In this document: piece after piece, positions 37,188-46,480 of the stretch
How positions within the stretch are numbered: position 1 is the first letter of the stretch
Layout of the letters: every line of letters starts with the position of its first letter
Assembly (NCBI GenBank): GCA_017532725.1
Contig: JAFXIZ010000042.1
Coordinates: 1 to 47,169, forward strand
Direction: 5' to 3'
Source of the DNA: Bacteroidaceae bacterium
GTDB taxonomy: Bacteria > Bacteroidota > Bacteroidia > Bacteroidales > Barnesiellaceae_A
DNA: 47,169 nt
Made by a program: the position numbers and the translations under genes
The notes under the pieces: generated by a model
Databases searched by the model: none
Seen by the model: the letters and a program-made list of their open reading frames with translations, nothing else
What the model was told of the DNA's origin: nothing

Positions 37188-37502
37188 TGTTGCAAAAATA
37201 CTGATTAGGTTTTATTATTCAATACAAGATGTATATTAAATATTACTTTTAATAGTATAAAAGTATTGTTTATAAGTTGTTGATATGTTGTATATAAGTA
37301 TGTTTATTAAATATGTAAATAATTGAATATAAATTATTTAATAAATTTGTTAATAAGTTGTTTTATTAAGTTGTTTAGCAACCTAACAATAATTAGAATG
37401 AAAATAATACTATAAGTTTAATTACCCCGATTTTAGGCAGGGTGGACAAAAAGTAGGATGAATAAAAGTAAAAAATCTCTTATAGGACAAAAAGTAGGAT
37501 GG

Positions 37503-37534
37503 ATTCCTCAGATGAGCGCGCTCATCTGAGGAAT
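37503..37534. repeat. 32-bp perfect palindrome after transposase
   Basis: The palindrome centred at 37518/37519 (half ATTCCTCAGATGAGCG) lies between the left IS end and the transposase stop. It folds as a perfect hairpin in either strand and may end transcription into or out of the element. Confidence 0.85.
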
Positions 37535-37541
37535 TTCGCAC

Positions 37542-38466
37542 CTAATAATGCCTCATGATATATTCATCTAATAACTTCTTTCTGTTGCCCTTACTTATAC
37601 CTCTATGAGCTCTTAATTTGCTTTTTATGTCTGAAAACAATCCTTCAATGGCATTATTCGTGTTTGGCAATCCAGTCTCGGGGTGGTCGTAAAAAGTCCA
37701 TAGTAGCGGCATGTTGCGTTTAAGACTAAGATACGCACTACGAAGCCTTGGGCGCATATATGGTGGTGTGGATCGTTTTATTCTCTTGTCGTGAACGCGC
37801 TCGTTCAGCACATCTTTATATTTTTCATACCACTCGTTAAATGCACCAACAAAACTTTCTTTATCCATTCTTGTGATACTTTTAACCAAGTCTAAAAGTT
37901 GAACAGAGGCTTCAATATCGGGCTCTTGTGTCAAGTATCTGCGTGTAATGAGTATTTGGTGGAATTGACACATTTGGACGGGTATGGGATATAAGGCTTG
38001 TGCCAAACCTCGCATGCCGTCGATTACAGCTCCGTATATCTTGAAACCTTTAGATTTGAGCCAGGATACACCTTCTATGTATTGAGCTACGGTTTCACTG
38101 CGGACATATTTATGCCACAGTACTTTCTTGCGAAGAACATCTTTAATAACCATTAGGCCGAAGTTCCTGCCCCAATATGTTGTATCTAGTTGTATGGTTA
38201 CGTCTTTGTATTTAGCAATCTTATGTACAAAGTGCATCCCCTCTAAATCTCTACGGATTGTTCTTTCTGAAACATTGTACTTTATTGCAAGTTGCGCCAG
38301 TGTTTGCTTGCCCTCAATATATTCGGTTATGACTTGTGACTTGTTACGTCTTGCACCGCCTATAAATTGTTTGCCACAATCTTTGCATTTGTACATTTGT
38401 TTTCGCCCTCTCAGACCATTCTTGACCACATTGGAAGAGCTACAATAAAAGCATTTTTTTTAGCAT
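37542..38466 (-). CDS. MULE/IS256-like transposase, split by an A8 tract
   Basis: The main frame (up to 38450) has a zinc ribbon (CFYCSSSN, then YKCKDCGKQF), an HTH region, and DDE-type stretches: QLDTTYWGR, VIDGMRGLAQ with CQFH, and NNAIEGLFSDIK. The Cys-x2-His between the second D and E is characteristic of MULE/IS256 transposases. An ATG at 38466 reads MLKK before an eight-A run. One base must be skipped there to enter the zinc-ribbon frame; otherwise TAG follows quickly. Translation may use slippage, or the element may be inactive, or the run may be misread. A downstream GTG at 38429 gives a 295-residue product lacking the first Cys pair. Confidence 0.72.
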
Positions 38467-38544
38467 ATCAATAATAATCTTTGCAAAGATATGTAAATCA
38501 AACAATTATAAGGTTTTTATCCTACTTTTTGTCCACCCTGCCTA

Positions 38545-38820
38545 CATATACAAGGAAAGGTAACGCAGTAGCAAACCATAAAAAGCGACACTCACACTAC
38601 TTATATGCCCGTCAGAACGACTGTTTGCCACCGAGAATAACTATGTCGTTTTCTGATTATCAAGTTCGCAGAGAAGAATACATACTACTCTTATGTTCAC
38701 ACACAAGACCATACATTTAGCCAACTGTAACAAATAGAAAAGGCTGCATCGGAACTATTCATTCCGATGCAGCCACGCTAAAAACCAATCTGATTTTATG
38801 AAGTTAATTTTGTAGTGGTA
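38545..38820. other. Gap between IS and lipoprotein gene
   Basis: No coding frame is supported here; it contains the terminator of the NlpE-like gene at 38738-38774. The stretch next to the IS resembles no known element. Confidence 0.4.
38738..38774 (-). terminator. Rho-independent terminator of NlpE-like gene
   Basis: GGCTGCATCGGAA pairs perfectly with TTCCGATGCAGCC around a short loop, followed on the minus strand by TTTTCTATTTG. Confidence 0.85.
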
Positions 38821-39309
38821 TTATTTGTGGGTATGTTTTTTCTTCCATAGACGGAAGTGGTCGGGATGCTCGGGGTGATGCTTGTTCTTGTCGAGCATAA
38901 TCACTGTAGTATCGCTCTCAACATAGAGAAATACCGAGTCGGTTGCGCCACTGTCGGGGGCAAGAGTATATACCTTGGCATTGTGGTGTCCCGGGATGCC
39001 CCAATGTGTAAATTTCTTACCACGACTGCGATGTGGATTGTTCTTGACAGAGTCGGCTACAATATATGTTGTGGTCATTGTGTAGGTGCCATTTATACTA
39101 TCCAATTGCTCACTAATTACCACCATATAATGTGCAGCCGGCATATTACCGTGAGCCTTGATGTTACCTTCGTAGGCATACACATCCATTACACCGGTCG
39201 AATCGGCAGCCTCGATGTAAGCGGCATCGTCGATGGTATTGTTAGCACGATTGCCGTTGCAGGCTGTCAGCAGGGCTGCGGCAGCCCATAGAAGAATTGT
39301 CTTTTTCAT
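38821..39309 (-). CDS. Lipoprotein, NlpE-like
   Basis: The 162-residue product has a lipobox (LLTACNGN, Cys17) and one small beta domain (YEGNIKAHGNMPAAHYMVVI ... GTYTMTTTYIVADS) resembling the NlpE N-terminal domain of copper-response lipoproteins. The NlpE CxxC motif is absent. Its second half is His-rich (HWGIPGHHN, then HHPEHPDHF and HTHK at the end), which may bind metal. A strong terminator follows. Assignment to NlpE is tentative. Confidence 0.6.
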   Translation of the reverse strand: MKKTILLWAAAALLTACNGNRANNTIDDAAYIEAADSTGVMDVYAYEGNIKAHGNMPAAHYMVVISEQLDSINGTYTMTTTYIVADSVKNNPHRSRGKKFTHWGIPGHHNAKVYTLAPDSGATDSVFLYVESDTTVIMLDKNKHHPEHPDHFRLWKKKHTHK

Positions 39310-39376
39310 TGTCTATTGTTTAATTGGTTTACTTGCTTTTAAACAACGGACAATGCAACAATGTTCACGTTTGTTG

Positions 39377-40480
39377 TTATTTGATTTGATAATTTTCAAA
39401 AGGCTTACTTATTACCTCACCTCGGTTGTCGATAAGGCGATAACGTTGCGCCTCGTTCTGCATAATGATAGTGCGTGGGGTGATAGACTTGCGTATGACT
39501 CCGGGTAGGTGTTCAAACGGTATGACAATATCGCCATTCTTATCGATGCAGCCCCAATTATGCTCCTTATTCTCGGCTACGAACAGCCCACCCTCACCCA
39601 AGTATATGTTGAGGTACTGCGCCGGAACTACGATGTTGCCCTTCTTATCTATCAACCCATAGTGAAAACCGTCGGAGAATATGGCACGCCCATCCTTAAA
39701 TGTGTAGGGTATTGTAGAGGGGTTATTAGGCAGGCACATACGCCAACGGTCGGATGGCTCGATGGCAAGTCGGCCTTGTGTGTCGAGAAATCCAATCGCA
39801 CCTTGGGGGTTTATCACAGCCAACATTCCGTCGCTGTATTCGCTTGCCAAGGGTCGCCACAGGTGGTCGAATGTGTATATAACCTCGCCCTTGGGATTGA
39901 TAATGGTAAGTTGTTGCTTGAAGCCTACAAGTTCTTCGACAAGTGCAACGCCACATATAAAGTTTGTAGCAAATCGGTACCGAGGCTCTATGACAACGTT
40001 GCCACGATAGTCGATATATCCCATACGGGGTACAATATTGTCTATCATAAACGGAGCAATTCCGTTGGCAAACAGACCTACATCGGCAACACTATCGGGC
40101 AATGAGGCAACCTCCCTACCCTTTATATCGATAATTGTAATGTGTGTATCCCCTTCGCGACACACAGCAGCATAGTTGTCAAACAGGAACGGCTTGGCTA
40201 CGACATATCGCTCGTCGTTAATACGCTGTACCTTCTTATCGGTTGTGTAGTAACCCAATACGCCATCATCCTCGCGCGCAATAAATACGCCACGGACAGC
40301 AACATCGGGAATGTTCATAAACTTGCCGTCGCACAGCACCTCACCATTGGTACTCATCATACCCCAAAGGTCGGTTTTAGAGGTACGGAAAGGGAAATAT
40401 TCTATCTCAGCAGGCTGTTGTCGGCACGATACAAACAACAGTGCCATAGCAATTGTTAACAGGGTGATAATTCGTTTCAT
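39377..40480 (-). CDS. WG-repeat lipoprotein
   Basis: The 367-residue product has a lipobox (ALLFVSCRQQ) and several WG/KWG-type repeats: GMMSTNGEVLCDGKF, MGYIDYRGNVVIEPRYRF, IGFLDTQGRLAIEPSD, YGLIDKKGNIVVPAQYL, WGCIDKNGDIVIPFE and YRLIDNRGEVISKPFE. These build a beta propeller-like surface domain of unknown function. A -7 box lies about 27 bases upstream. The NlpE-like lipoprotein lies just downstream. Confidence 0.85.
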   Translation of the reverse strand: MKRIITLLTIAMALLFVSCRQQPAEIEYFPFRTSKTDLWGMMSTNGEVLCDGKFMNIPDVAVRGVFIAREDDGVLGYYTTDKKVQRINDERYVVAKPFLFDNYAAVCREGDTHITIIDIKGREVASLPDSVADVGLFANGIAPFMIDNIVPRMGYIDYRGNVVIEPRYRFATNFICGVALVEELVGFKQQLTIINPKGEVIYTFDHLWRPLASEYSDGMLAVINPQGAIGFLDTQGRLAIEPSDRWRMCLPNNPSTIPYTFKDGRAIFSDGFHYGLIDKKGNIVVPAQYLNIYLGEGGLFVAENKEHNWGCIDKNGDIVIPFEHLPGVIRKSITPRTIIMQNEAQRYRLIDNRGEVISKPFENYQIK

Positions 40481-40506
40481 ATAAGGAGCATTTAGTAGCG
40501 TTATCG

Positions 40507-40514
40507 CAAATGTA
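40507..40514 (-). promoter_or_regulatory. -7 box for WG-repeat lipoprotein
   Basis: TACATTTG on the minus strand matches TAnnTTTG. No spaced TTTG upstream. Confidence 0.45.
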
Positions 40515-40581
40515 GTACAAATAATATATACCCTTGCTACAAAAAAGCGTTATTTAACTTCCGATATTCAAATTTTAGTTA

Positions 40582-40589
40582 TAATTTTG
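40582..40589 (+). promoter_or_regulatory. -7 box for DUF362 gene
   Basis: TAATTTTG matches TAnnTTTG on the plus strand. The leader to the ATG at 40671 would be about 75 bases. No spaced TTTG upstream. Confidence 0.4.
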
Positions 40590-40670
40590 AAAACGATTAT
40601 AGCCTATGCAACACATTATATAACACCACGAATAAGAGTATATAACCAAACAATCATAAAACTGCGAGAT

Positions 40671-41792
40671 ATGGAAAAAGCAAAAGTATTTTTCACGAAT
40701 ATGCGCACAACTCCACAGAGCAACCTTATCGATAAGATGGAGCGACTTGTGCGCCGTGCCGGTATTGCCGACATAGACTTTGAGAACAAATTTGCCGCCA
40801 TAAAAATACACTTCGGCGAGCCGGGCAACCTTGCCTACCTGCGCCCACAATACGCTGCTCGTATGGCTGCCATTGTGCGCTCATTGGGTGGCCGTCCGTT
40901 CCTTACCGACTCAAACACCCTCTATACCGGTCGTCGTGCCAATGCAGTAGATCACTTGCAAAGTGCAATGGAGAATGGCTACAACCCCATCTCGGCACAA
41001 TGCCAAGTAATCATAGCCGACGGCTTGAAAGGTACAGATTATCGCGAAATACCCATTGACGGAGAGTATTGCAAACGCCCCAAGATAGGCACAGCCATTG
41101 CCGATGCCGATATTATTATATCGATGAACCACTTTAAAGGTCACGAACAAGCCGGATTTGGTGGAGCGTTGAAAAACATAGGTATGGGTGCTGCAAGTCG
41201 TGGAGGAAAACTCGAACTGCATAGTGGCTCACAACCACGCATCAAGGAGCATAAGTGTATAGGTTGTGGTATGTGTGTGCGCAATTGCGCCCACAACGCA
41301 CTGTCGCTGGTCGATCGCAAGGCCGTTATAGACTACACTCGCTGCGTAGGTTGCGGACAGTGTATAGCAATGTGCCAATATGGTGCTGCTGTGCCGGGTG
41401 CCGACGATACAACCGAACGCCTCAACTATAAGATAGCCGAATATACGGTGGCTGTACTGAAGGATAAGCCACACTTCCACGTCAGTTTTATTGTAGATGT
41501 ATCGCCCGAGTGCGACTGCTGGAATCATAACGATGCCGCCATCGTACCCAACATCGGTATCTTGGCATCGTTCGACCCTGTGGCACTCGACCAAGCCTGC
41601 GCCGATATGGTGATAGCAGCACCGGCACTCAAGTCGGACAATATACTGCACTGCAACCACAATCACGGCACGCTTGAGGGAGAGGACAAGTTCCACCTAC
41701 TGCACCCCGATACTCATTGGCGAGCAGCCCTCGAACACGGCGAGAAGATAGGACTCGGCACACGTCAATATGAACTCATAACGGTGAAATAG
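40671..41792 (+). CDS. DUF362 domain protein with two 4Fe-4S ferredoxin motifs
   Basis: The 373-residue protein starts at the ATG at 40671 (MEKAKVFF). An N-terminal DUF362 region (FAAIKIHFGEPGNLAYLRP, IIISMNHFKGHEQAGFGGAL) is followed by two ferredoxin motifs: CIGCGMCVRNCAHNAL and CVGCGQCIAMCQYGA, together able to bind two 4Fe-4S clusters. The C-terminal part (SPECDCWNHNDAAIVPNIG, ASFDPVALDQACADMV) is also typical. A redox or electron-transfer role is likely; the partner is unknown. Confidence 0.9.
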   Translation: MEKAKVFFTNMRTTPQSNLIDKMERLVRRAGIADIDFENKFAAIKIHFGEPGNLAYLRPQYAARMAAIVRSLGGRPFLTDSNTLYTGRRANAVDHLQSAMENGYNPISAQCQVIIADGLKGTDYREIPIDGEYCKRPKIGTAIADADIIISMNHFKGHEQAGFGGALKNIGMGAASRGGKLELHSGSQPRIKEHKCIGCGMCVRNCAHNALSLVDRKAVIDYTRCVGCGQCIAMCQYGAAVPGADDTTERLNYKIAEYTVAVLKDKPHFHVSFIVDVSPECDCWNHNDAAIVPNIGILASFDPVALDQACADMVIAAPALKSDNILHCNHNHGTLEGEDKFHLLHPDTHWRAALEHGEKIGLGTRQYELITVK

Positions 41793-41857
41793 TTGAATGT
41801 GGAGAGGATGATATGCTTGCATATCTATTACAGAACACTTACAGGTAACAATAAAGA

Positions 41858-42047
41858 GAGGCTGTATCAAAATTGAAAATATCCCTCCGTTGCAAGCTGC
41901 CCAATTTCTCGATCGGAATTACCCTTGATTTAAGAGAGGAGAAATCAGCGTTACGATGACTTAAAGCCACAGGCTTCTGCTCCTCTAAATCAGAGTACTG
42001 TCTGTCCTGCTGACTGAGGATTATTACAGGAATTTTGATACAGCCTC
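41858..42047. mobile_element. 190-bp MITE with 17-bp perfect terminal inverted repeats
   Basis: GAGGCTGTATCAAAATT (41858-41874) is inverted at 42031-42047. The element has no coding capacity. Its interior is closely similar (reverse complement) to 22462-22549 and its end to 18590-18606, so it belongs to a family of dispersed repeats in this genome. The nuclease-like gene's TGA stop overlaps the right end. No target duplication is evident. Confidence 0.78.
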
Positions 42048-44160
42048 ATTTCTTTTGTGATACAATTTTTAGAGGCAACTCAATCCAAAAATTCTTGGTA
42101 GCAAAACTGACATATTTCAGACTATTAAATATCTCATTCAGGTGTTCAACGTCATCGGACAGTTGTATGAGATAATAGAGTTGCTCCATATTAAAAAAGG
42201 CAGTATTAAAAAATATCCTTTTTACACACTCCGAATCTTGCTTTTCTATATCATTGAGAAGATTAATAATACTATTCTGCTTTCTTGTTAAGTTATCAAA
42301 TCCTTTCACTATTTCACTCTGCTTGCCTCCATCTGGTTCATAATTATTTATCTCATCAACATTAACTGAAAATCGACATTTCACAAATTCATCCATAATA
42401 TTTTCGGCAATGATATTCTCTTGCAAAGCGCCATAATCGTTGAGAGTAAGAGTCATTCGTTCTATTTTCCTGTTATTGTAAGGCAACACATAATGTTTAT
42501 TTGAAGATTTTTCGAGTTTCAACGTACCATCTACCATCAGACACCTTTGTGCCCTTAAGGCTTGCTCTTGTGAGCTGACAAGACTTCCGGCAAGGTCAAG
42601 AATTATTTGGTAAATATAACCCTTACGAGCATTACGTGTCATAGTTTTCTTTTTGACCTCTATGAACCATATTTTATCTTTTGCTTCCAAAACTATATCA
42701 CACTCGCCCTTACAATCTGCTGTATTGTAACGACCACTATACGTTACGATGCCTTTTTCGGCAAAAGAATTCTTAAGAAATAGTTCTAATAGAGAGCCTA
42801 CCTTGTTGTCTATATCGATAGTTTTGTGTTGTCCATTTACCTTTGAATTATGACTGTTTTGCTGACGTATTTTGGTAAGCAATAATTCATACCACCCCCA
42901 TACACCGATAGTAGTAGGATATAGTAGGATAGTACGTTGGGATAATCTTATAGATGGAGTTTCAGAATAGTTTACTCGGTCATAGTCGCAAGGTAATTCA
43001 TAGCACGGGTTTACACAATCTTTTGTAATGTCTTCAATAATATAATACTGATGCTGTTTGTTAGGTAAAATATTAATGTCGCAACAATTTAAACGCACAA
43101 ATTTCTTGTAATCTGTCATATCAATCATAGCCAGCATTACCTCCTTATATTCTTGCAAAGTATATTGTGGCGACATAGTGATGCCTTGCTTATCCAACTC
43201 ATCGAGAAGAAAGGAGAAGAACTTCTTGCAAAACGATTTACTATTTTGTTGTAGATAATAGATACTATCGCATAGTGTCAATTTACGGAAGTATTCTCTT
43301 ATATCGATATCGGTATGAAATATATCTTCCCATATCGAATAACTCTGAACATTATAAACTGCACGACAAAGAGCATTTGACAACAAAATCACTTCTTTAA
43401 AATATTTCTTCAGGTTTTCTTCTGAGCCTTTATGTCCTGTCATTCGCAGACCTACGTTCAACAAATATCCCCAAGCACAAAGAGGTGTAACAGACAATGG
43501 TTGAAGTTCATTCCTACTTACAGGCAGTTGCAGTCTGTCTATATCGGCATTATATTCGGCAACAGATATAATTTTTTCTACAAAACGAGTACCACCTATT
43601 GCTCTCACCTTTTCACATATTCGCTTGGCTACAAGATGTTCATTCTCAAAGCACAACTCATTTTCCGAATTTATATATACCTTCACACCGTATCTTTTGA
43701 TACATTTAACAGCCTCTATACGGTCGTATTGTTTCTGATATACTTTTGGAACAATTATGTTACTTGACTTATGCAAAGTGGCATAGCACTTCAGATACGA
43801 TATTGCACTACTCCACTGCTGCACAGCTGTGAAAGGACGCAACCTGACTAAACTATTTCCACCCAGATAAAACAAAGTTTCTAAAAGTTTCAAACACTCG
43901 TCATACTCACTATCGTTGTATAAGCCTTGATAATAGATATAAGCATCACGTAATTTATGTAATTCGACATAGGTTATGTACTCATCTTGCTCGGCAGGTT
44001 TCAACTGCTGTAAAATGAGTTCTTTCAATCGCTCTAACACTACTTGTTGCGAACGATGATTCGTTGCTTCAATACCCAGATGGTCGCATAGGCACGAAAG
44101 ATTTTCTTCATTCAATGAGAATGGAGATGCCGAATTACAGATTGCTTGAAACTTTTTCAC
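42046..44160 (-). CDS. Large protein with C-terminal PD-(D/E)XK nuclease-like domain
   Basis: The 704-residue protein has a long N-terminal region of unknown fold. It also has a nuclease-like core near 500-550: GSLLELFLKNSFAEKG, RYNTADCKGECDIVL and IWFIEVKKKTMT, i.e. the E ... D ... ExK pattern of the restriction-like endonuclease fold. The gene has no clear partner and lies between core genes in visibly AT-rich DNA, with a MITE at its 3' end. The TGA stop is shared with the MITE end, so the native C-terminus may have been trimmed. A defence or DNA-repair role is possible but not shown. Confidence 0.65.
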   Translation of the reverse strand: MKKFQAICNSASPFSLNEENLSCLCDHLGIEATNHRSQQVVLERLKELILQQLKPAEQDEYITYVELHKLRDAYIYYQGLYNDSEYDECLKLLETLFYLGGNSLVRLRPFTAVQQWSSAISYLKCYATLHKSSNIIVPKVYQKQYDRIEAVKCIKRYGVKVYINSENELCFENEHLVAKRICEKVRAIGGTRFVEKIISVAEYNADIDRLQLPVSRNELQPLSVTPLCAWGYLLNVGLRMTGHKGSEENLKKYFKEVILLSNALCRAVYNVQSYSIWEDIFHTDIDIREYFRKLTLCDSIYYLQQNSKSFCKKFFSFLLDELDKQGITMSPQYTLQEYKEVMLAMIDMTDYKKFVRLNCCDINILPNKQHQYYIIEDITKDCVNPCYELPCDYDRVNYSETPSIRLSQRTILLYPTTIGVWGWYELLLTKIRQQNSHNSKVNGQHKTIDIDNKVGSLLELFLKNSFAEKGIVTYSGRYNTADCKGECDIVLEAKDKIWFIEVKKKTMTRNARKGYIYQIILDLAGSLVSSQEQALRAQRCLMVDGTLKLEKSSNKHYVLPYNNRKIERMTLTLNDYGALQENIIAENIMDEFVKCRFSVNVDEINNYEPDGGKQSEIVKGFDNLTRKQNSIINLLNDIEKQDSECVKRIFFNTAFFNMEQLYYLIQLSDDVEHLNEIFNSLKYVSFATKNFWIELPLKIVSQKK

Positions 44161-44201
44161 AGTTACGAATATCTATAAATAGTATTTTTAAAGATAAAAC
44201 A

Positions 44202-44230
44202 AGAGGGCAAGCCCACAAGGGCTACCCTCT
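44202..44230 (-). terminator. Terminator of serA
   Basis: AGAGGG-ca-AGCCC pairs with GGGCT-a-CCCTCT around ACAA; on the minus strand TTGTTTTATC follows. Lies about 40 bases past the serA stop. Confidence 0.75.
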
Positions 44231-44269
44231 TTACTATATCATAGAGCATAATGCCCTATAATGCGTCAA

Positions 44270-45190
44270 TTATTTGTTTACGCGGAATTTTTCGATACCG
44301 TCGCGCAAGAAACCGATAGTTTGGTGAGCGGCAGCAATACCGGCGTTGATGTTAGCCTCGGCAGTTTGCGCACCCATTTTCTTGGGAGTAGCAAATACAC
44401 GACCTTCAAATTTCTCTTTCAACTCATCGAGGTTGGCAGGAGCGATATCCGAAACATAACGGAAATCGGCACGATCTTCCATAATGCGAACAAGGTCGGC
44501 TTCGTTGATAACCTCTTTACGAGCAGTATTTACGAGCATAGCACCCTTGGGCATAATAGAAGTGAGTGAGTAGTTGATAGAGTTTTTAGTCTCGGCAGTA
44601 GCAGGAATATGCAAAGAAACGTATTGGCAGTTGCGATACAACTCCTCAACAGTCTCAACAGGCTTAACACCTGCAGCAGCGATAGCCTCGGCAGGGCAGA
44701 AGGGGTCGAAAGCATACACTTCCATACCGAAACCTTGAGCGATGCGAGCGACATTGCGACCCACTTGACCGAAAGCGTGAATACCCAAAGTCTTACCTTT
44801 CAACTCAGTACCCGATGTACCATCGTAGAGGTTACGAGCCATCATCACCATCATACCAAGAGCCAACTCGGCAACAGCGTTAGAGTTTTGGCCGGGAGTG
44901 TTCATTACACATACATTGTGTGCAGTGGCAGCCTCAAGGTCAACGTTATCGTAACCGGCACCGGCACGAACAACGATTTTCAAGTTTTTAGCAGCATCCA
45001 ACACTTCAGCATCTACTTTGTCACTACGGATGATGATACCATCAACATCGGCAACAGCAGCGAGAAGTTGGGCTTTCTCAGTATATTTTTCGAGCAATAC
45101 GAGTTCTGCACCGGCAGCCTCTACTACTTCACGAATACCTTTAACAGCAACAGCAGCAAAGGGTTTTTCGGTGACAACAAGAATTTTCAT
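44270..45190 (-). CDS. serA: D-3-phosphoglycerate dehydrogenase
   Basis: The 306-residue short-form PGDH lacks the C-terminal ACT domain. Motifs: VRAGAGYDNVDLEAA, TPGQNSNAVAELALGMM, the Rossmann GKTLGIHAFGQVGRNVARIA, and VNTARKEVINEADLV. It oxidises 3-phosphoglycerate in serine synthesis. It lies downstream of serC with an intercistronic hairpin, so serC-serA is one operon. Absence of the regulatory ACT domain suggests no serine feedback by that route. Confidence 0.94.
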   Translation of the reverse strand: MKILVVTEKPFAAVAVKGIREVVEAAGAELVLLEKYTEKAQLLAAVADVDGIIIRSDKVDAEVLDAAKNLKIVVRAGAGYDNVDLEAATAHNVCVMNTPGQNSNAVAELALGMMVMMARNLYDGTSGTELKGKTLGIHAFGQVGRNVARIAQGFGMEVYAFDPFCPAEAIAAAGVKPVETVEELYRNCQYVSLHIPATAETKNSINYSLTSIMPKGAMLVNTARKEVINEADLVRIMEDRADFRYVSDIAPANLDELKEKFEGRVFATPKKMGAQTAEANINAGIAAAHQTIGFLRDGIEKFRVNK

Positions 45191-45219
45191 TGCGAGTTAT
45201 CGTTTTAATGGGTTAAATG

Positions 45220-45254
45220 CGCACCCGTGTAGCACGAGGCTACTCGGGGACGCA
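45220..45254 (-). other. Intercistronic hairpin serC-serA
   Basis: GCG, CCCG and GTAGC pair in order with GCTAC, CGGG and CGC around a five-base loop. No uridine run follows. It could stabilise or partly end the serC transcript. Confidence 0.5.
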
Positions 45255-45275
45255 TATAGTTAATGTGTAAGAATA

Positions 45276-46358
45276 TTATTTGTGAAGGTTTTCAAACTCT
45301 TGCATACAAGCAACGAGCGCTTCAACCGACTCTTTAGGACAAGCGTTGTAGAGAGAAGCACGGAAACCACCAACTGAACGGTGACCCTTGATACCCACCA
45401 TACCACGCTCTTTGGCGAATGCCATAAATTCGTCTTGCAAGTCTTCCTTGCCGGGAGCCATTACGAAGCAAACGTTCATCAACGAACGGTCTTCCTTAAC
45501 AGCAGTACCTACGAACATAGAGTTACGGTCGATTTCGTTGTAAAGCAATTCGGCTTTCTCTTTGTTGAGTTTGTACATTGCTTCAACACCACCGAGTTCT
45601 TTCACCCACTTCAATGTTTCGTGCATAACGAAGATGGGGAATACGGGAGGAGTATTGAACATAGAACGGTTGCGGGCTTCATCGGGATAGTGAGTAGCGT
45701 AGTTAACCATAGTTTGCAATTTACGCTCAGAACTACCGATGAGGTCTTTACGGATGATAACGAAAGTAACACCTGCAGGACCAACGTTCTTTTGAGCACC
45801 ACCATAAATCATACCATACTTCTTAACGTCAACGGGACGTGACATAATGTCAGAAGACATATCGGCAACCAAAGTAACGGGAGAGTCGATATCTTCGTGA
45901 ATTTCAGTACCGTAGATAGTGTTGTTTGTAGTGATGTGGAAGTAGTCGGCATCAGCAGGGATAGTATAATCTTTGGGGATATAAGTGTAGTTCTTGTCTT
46001 CCGAAGAAGCAACAACCTCTACATCGCCATAAAATTTAGCCTCTTTAATAGCTTTCTTAGCCCAAACACCAGTTTGCAAATAAGCAGCTTTAGTTTTCAA
46101 CAAGTTGGCAGGAACCTCAAAGAATTGAGTAGAAGCACCACCACCGAGGAAGAATACTGCGTAGTCATCGGGAATATTCAAGAGGTCGCGCCACAACTGT
46201 TCAGTTTCAGCCATAATACGTTCCCAACCGGGAGTACGGTGAGAGATTTCCAAGATACCGATACCGGTGTTGTCAAAGTCACGAATAGCCTCGATAGCCG
46301 ATTCAACAGCCTGTCTGGGCAATACGCAGGGTCCTGCGTTGAAATTGTGTTTTTTCAT
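45276..46358 (-). CDS. serC: Phosphoserine aminotransferase
   Basis: The 360-residue class V PLP aminotransferase makes phosphoserine from 3-phosphohydroxypyruvate. Motifs: [70 protein letters not shown] and the PLP lysine in [14 protein letters not shown]. Length fits. First gene of the serC-serA operon; gdhA lies upstream with its own terminator. Confidence 0.97.
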   Translation of the reverse strand: MKKHNFNAGPCVLPRQAVESAIEAIRDFDNTGIGILEISHRTPGWERIMAETEQLWRDLLNIPDDYAVFFLGGGASTQFFEVPANLLKTKAAYLQTGVWAKKAIKEAKFYGDVEVVASSEDKNYTYIPKDYTIPADADYFHITTNNTIYGTEIHEDIDSPVTLVADMSSDIMSRPVDVKKYGMIYGGAQKNVGPAGVTFVIIRKDLIGSSERKLQTMVNYATHYPDEARNRSMFNTPPVFPIFVMHETLKWVKELGGVEAMYKLNKEKAELLYNEIDRNSMFVGTAVKEDRSLMNVCFVMAPGKEDLQDEFMAFAKERGMVGIKGHRSVGGFRASLYNACPKESVEALVACMQEFENLHK

Positions 46359-46426
46359 AAACGGTTTTATTTGTAATTAATGTTTACTTTAATTAATTGA
46401 GCAACAAAGAGTTAAGGTTTATGTAG

Positions 46427-46462
46427 CAAACATATCGGAGCGTACCTGCCCCGATATGTTTG
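46427..46462 (-). terminator. Hairpin terminator after gdhA
   Basis: CAAACATATCGG pairs perfectly with CCGATATGTTTG (12 bp). It lies 19 bases after the gdhA stop. A long uridine run is absent, so strength is uncertain. Confidence 0.6.
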
Positions 46463-46480
46463 TTATTAGAGAAGTGTCTA

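Larger units (their letters stand above)
37434..38544 (-). mobile_element. IS element with 26-bp perfect inverted repeats
   Basis: Both ends carry the same perfect 26-bp repeat (37434-37459 and 38519-38544), starting TAGGCAGGGTGG. A second direct copy of 17 bases lies just inside the left end (37444-37460 and 37485-37501). Between the ends is one transposase gene. No matching target-site duplication of 8-9 bases is visible; only TA is shared at the edges. Family assignment (IS256/MULE-like, IS1249-type) is from the protein. Confidence 0.85.

Noticed and set aside
35528..37436. Firm call of oriC in the AT-rich DnaA-box-like region
   Set aside because: Gene directions do not switch here and dnaA is absent. 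Only a candidate is reported.
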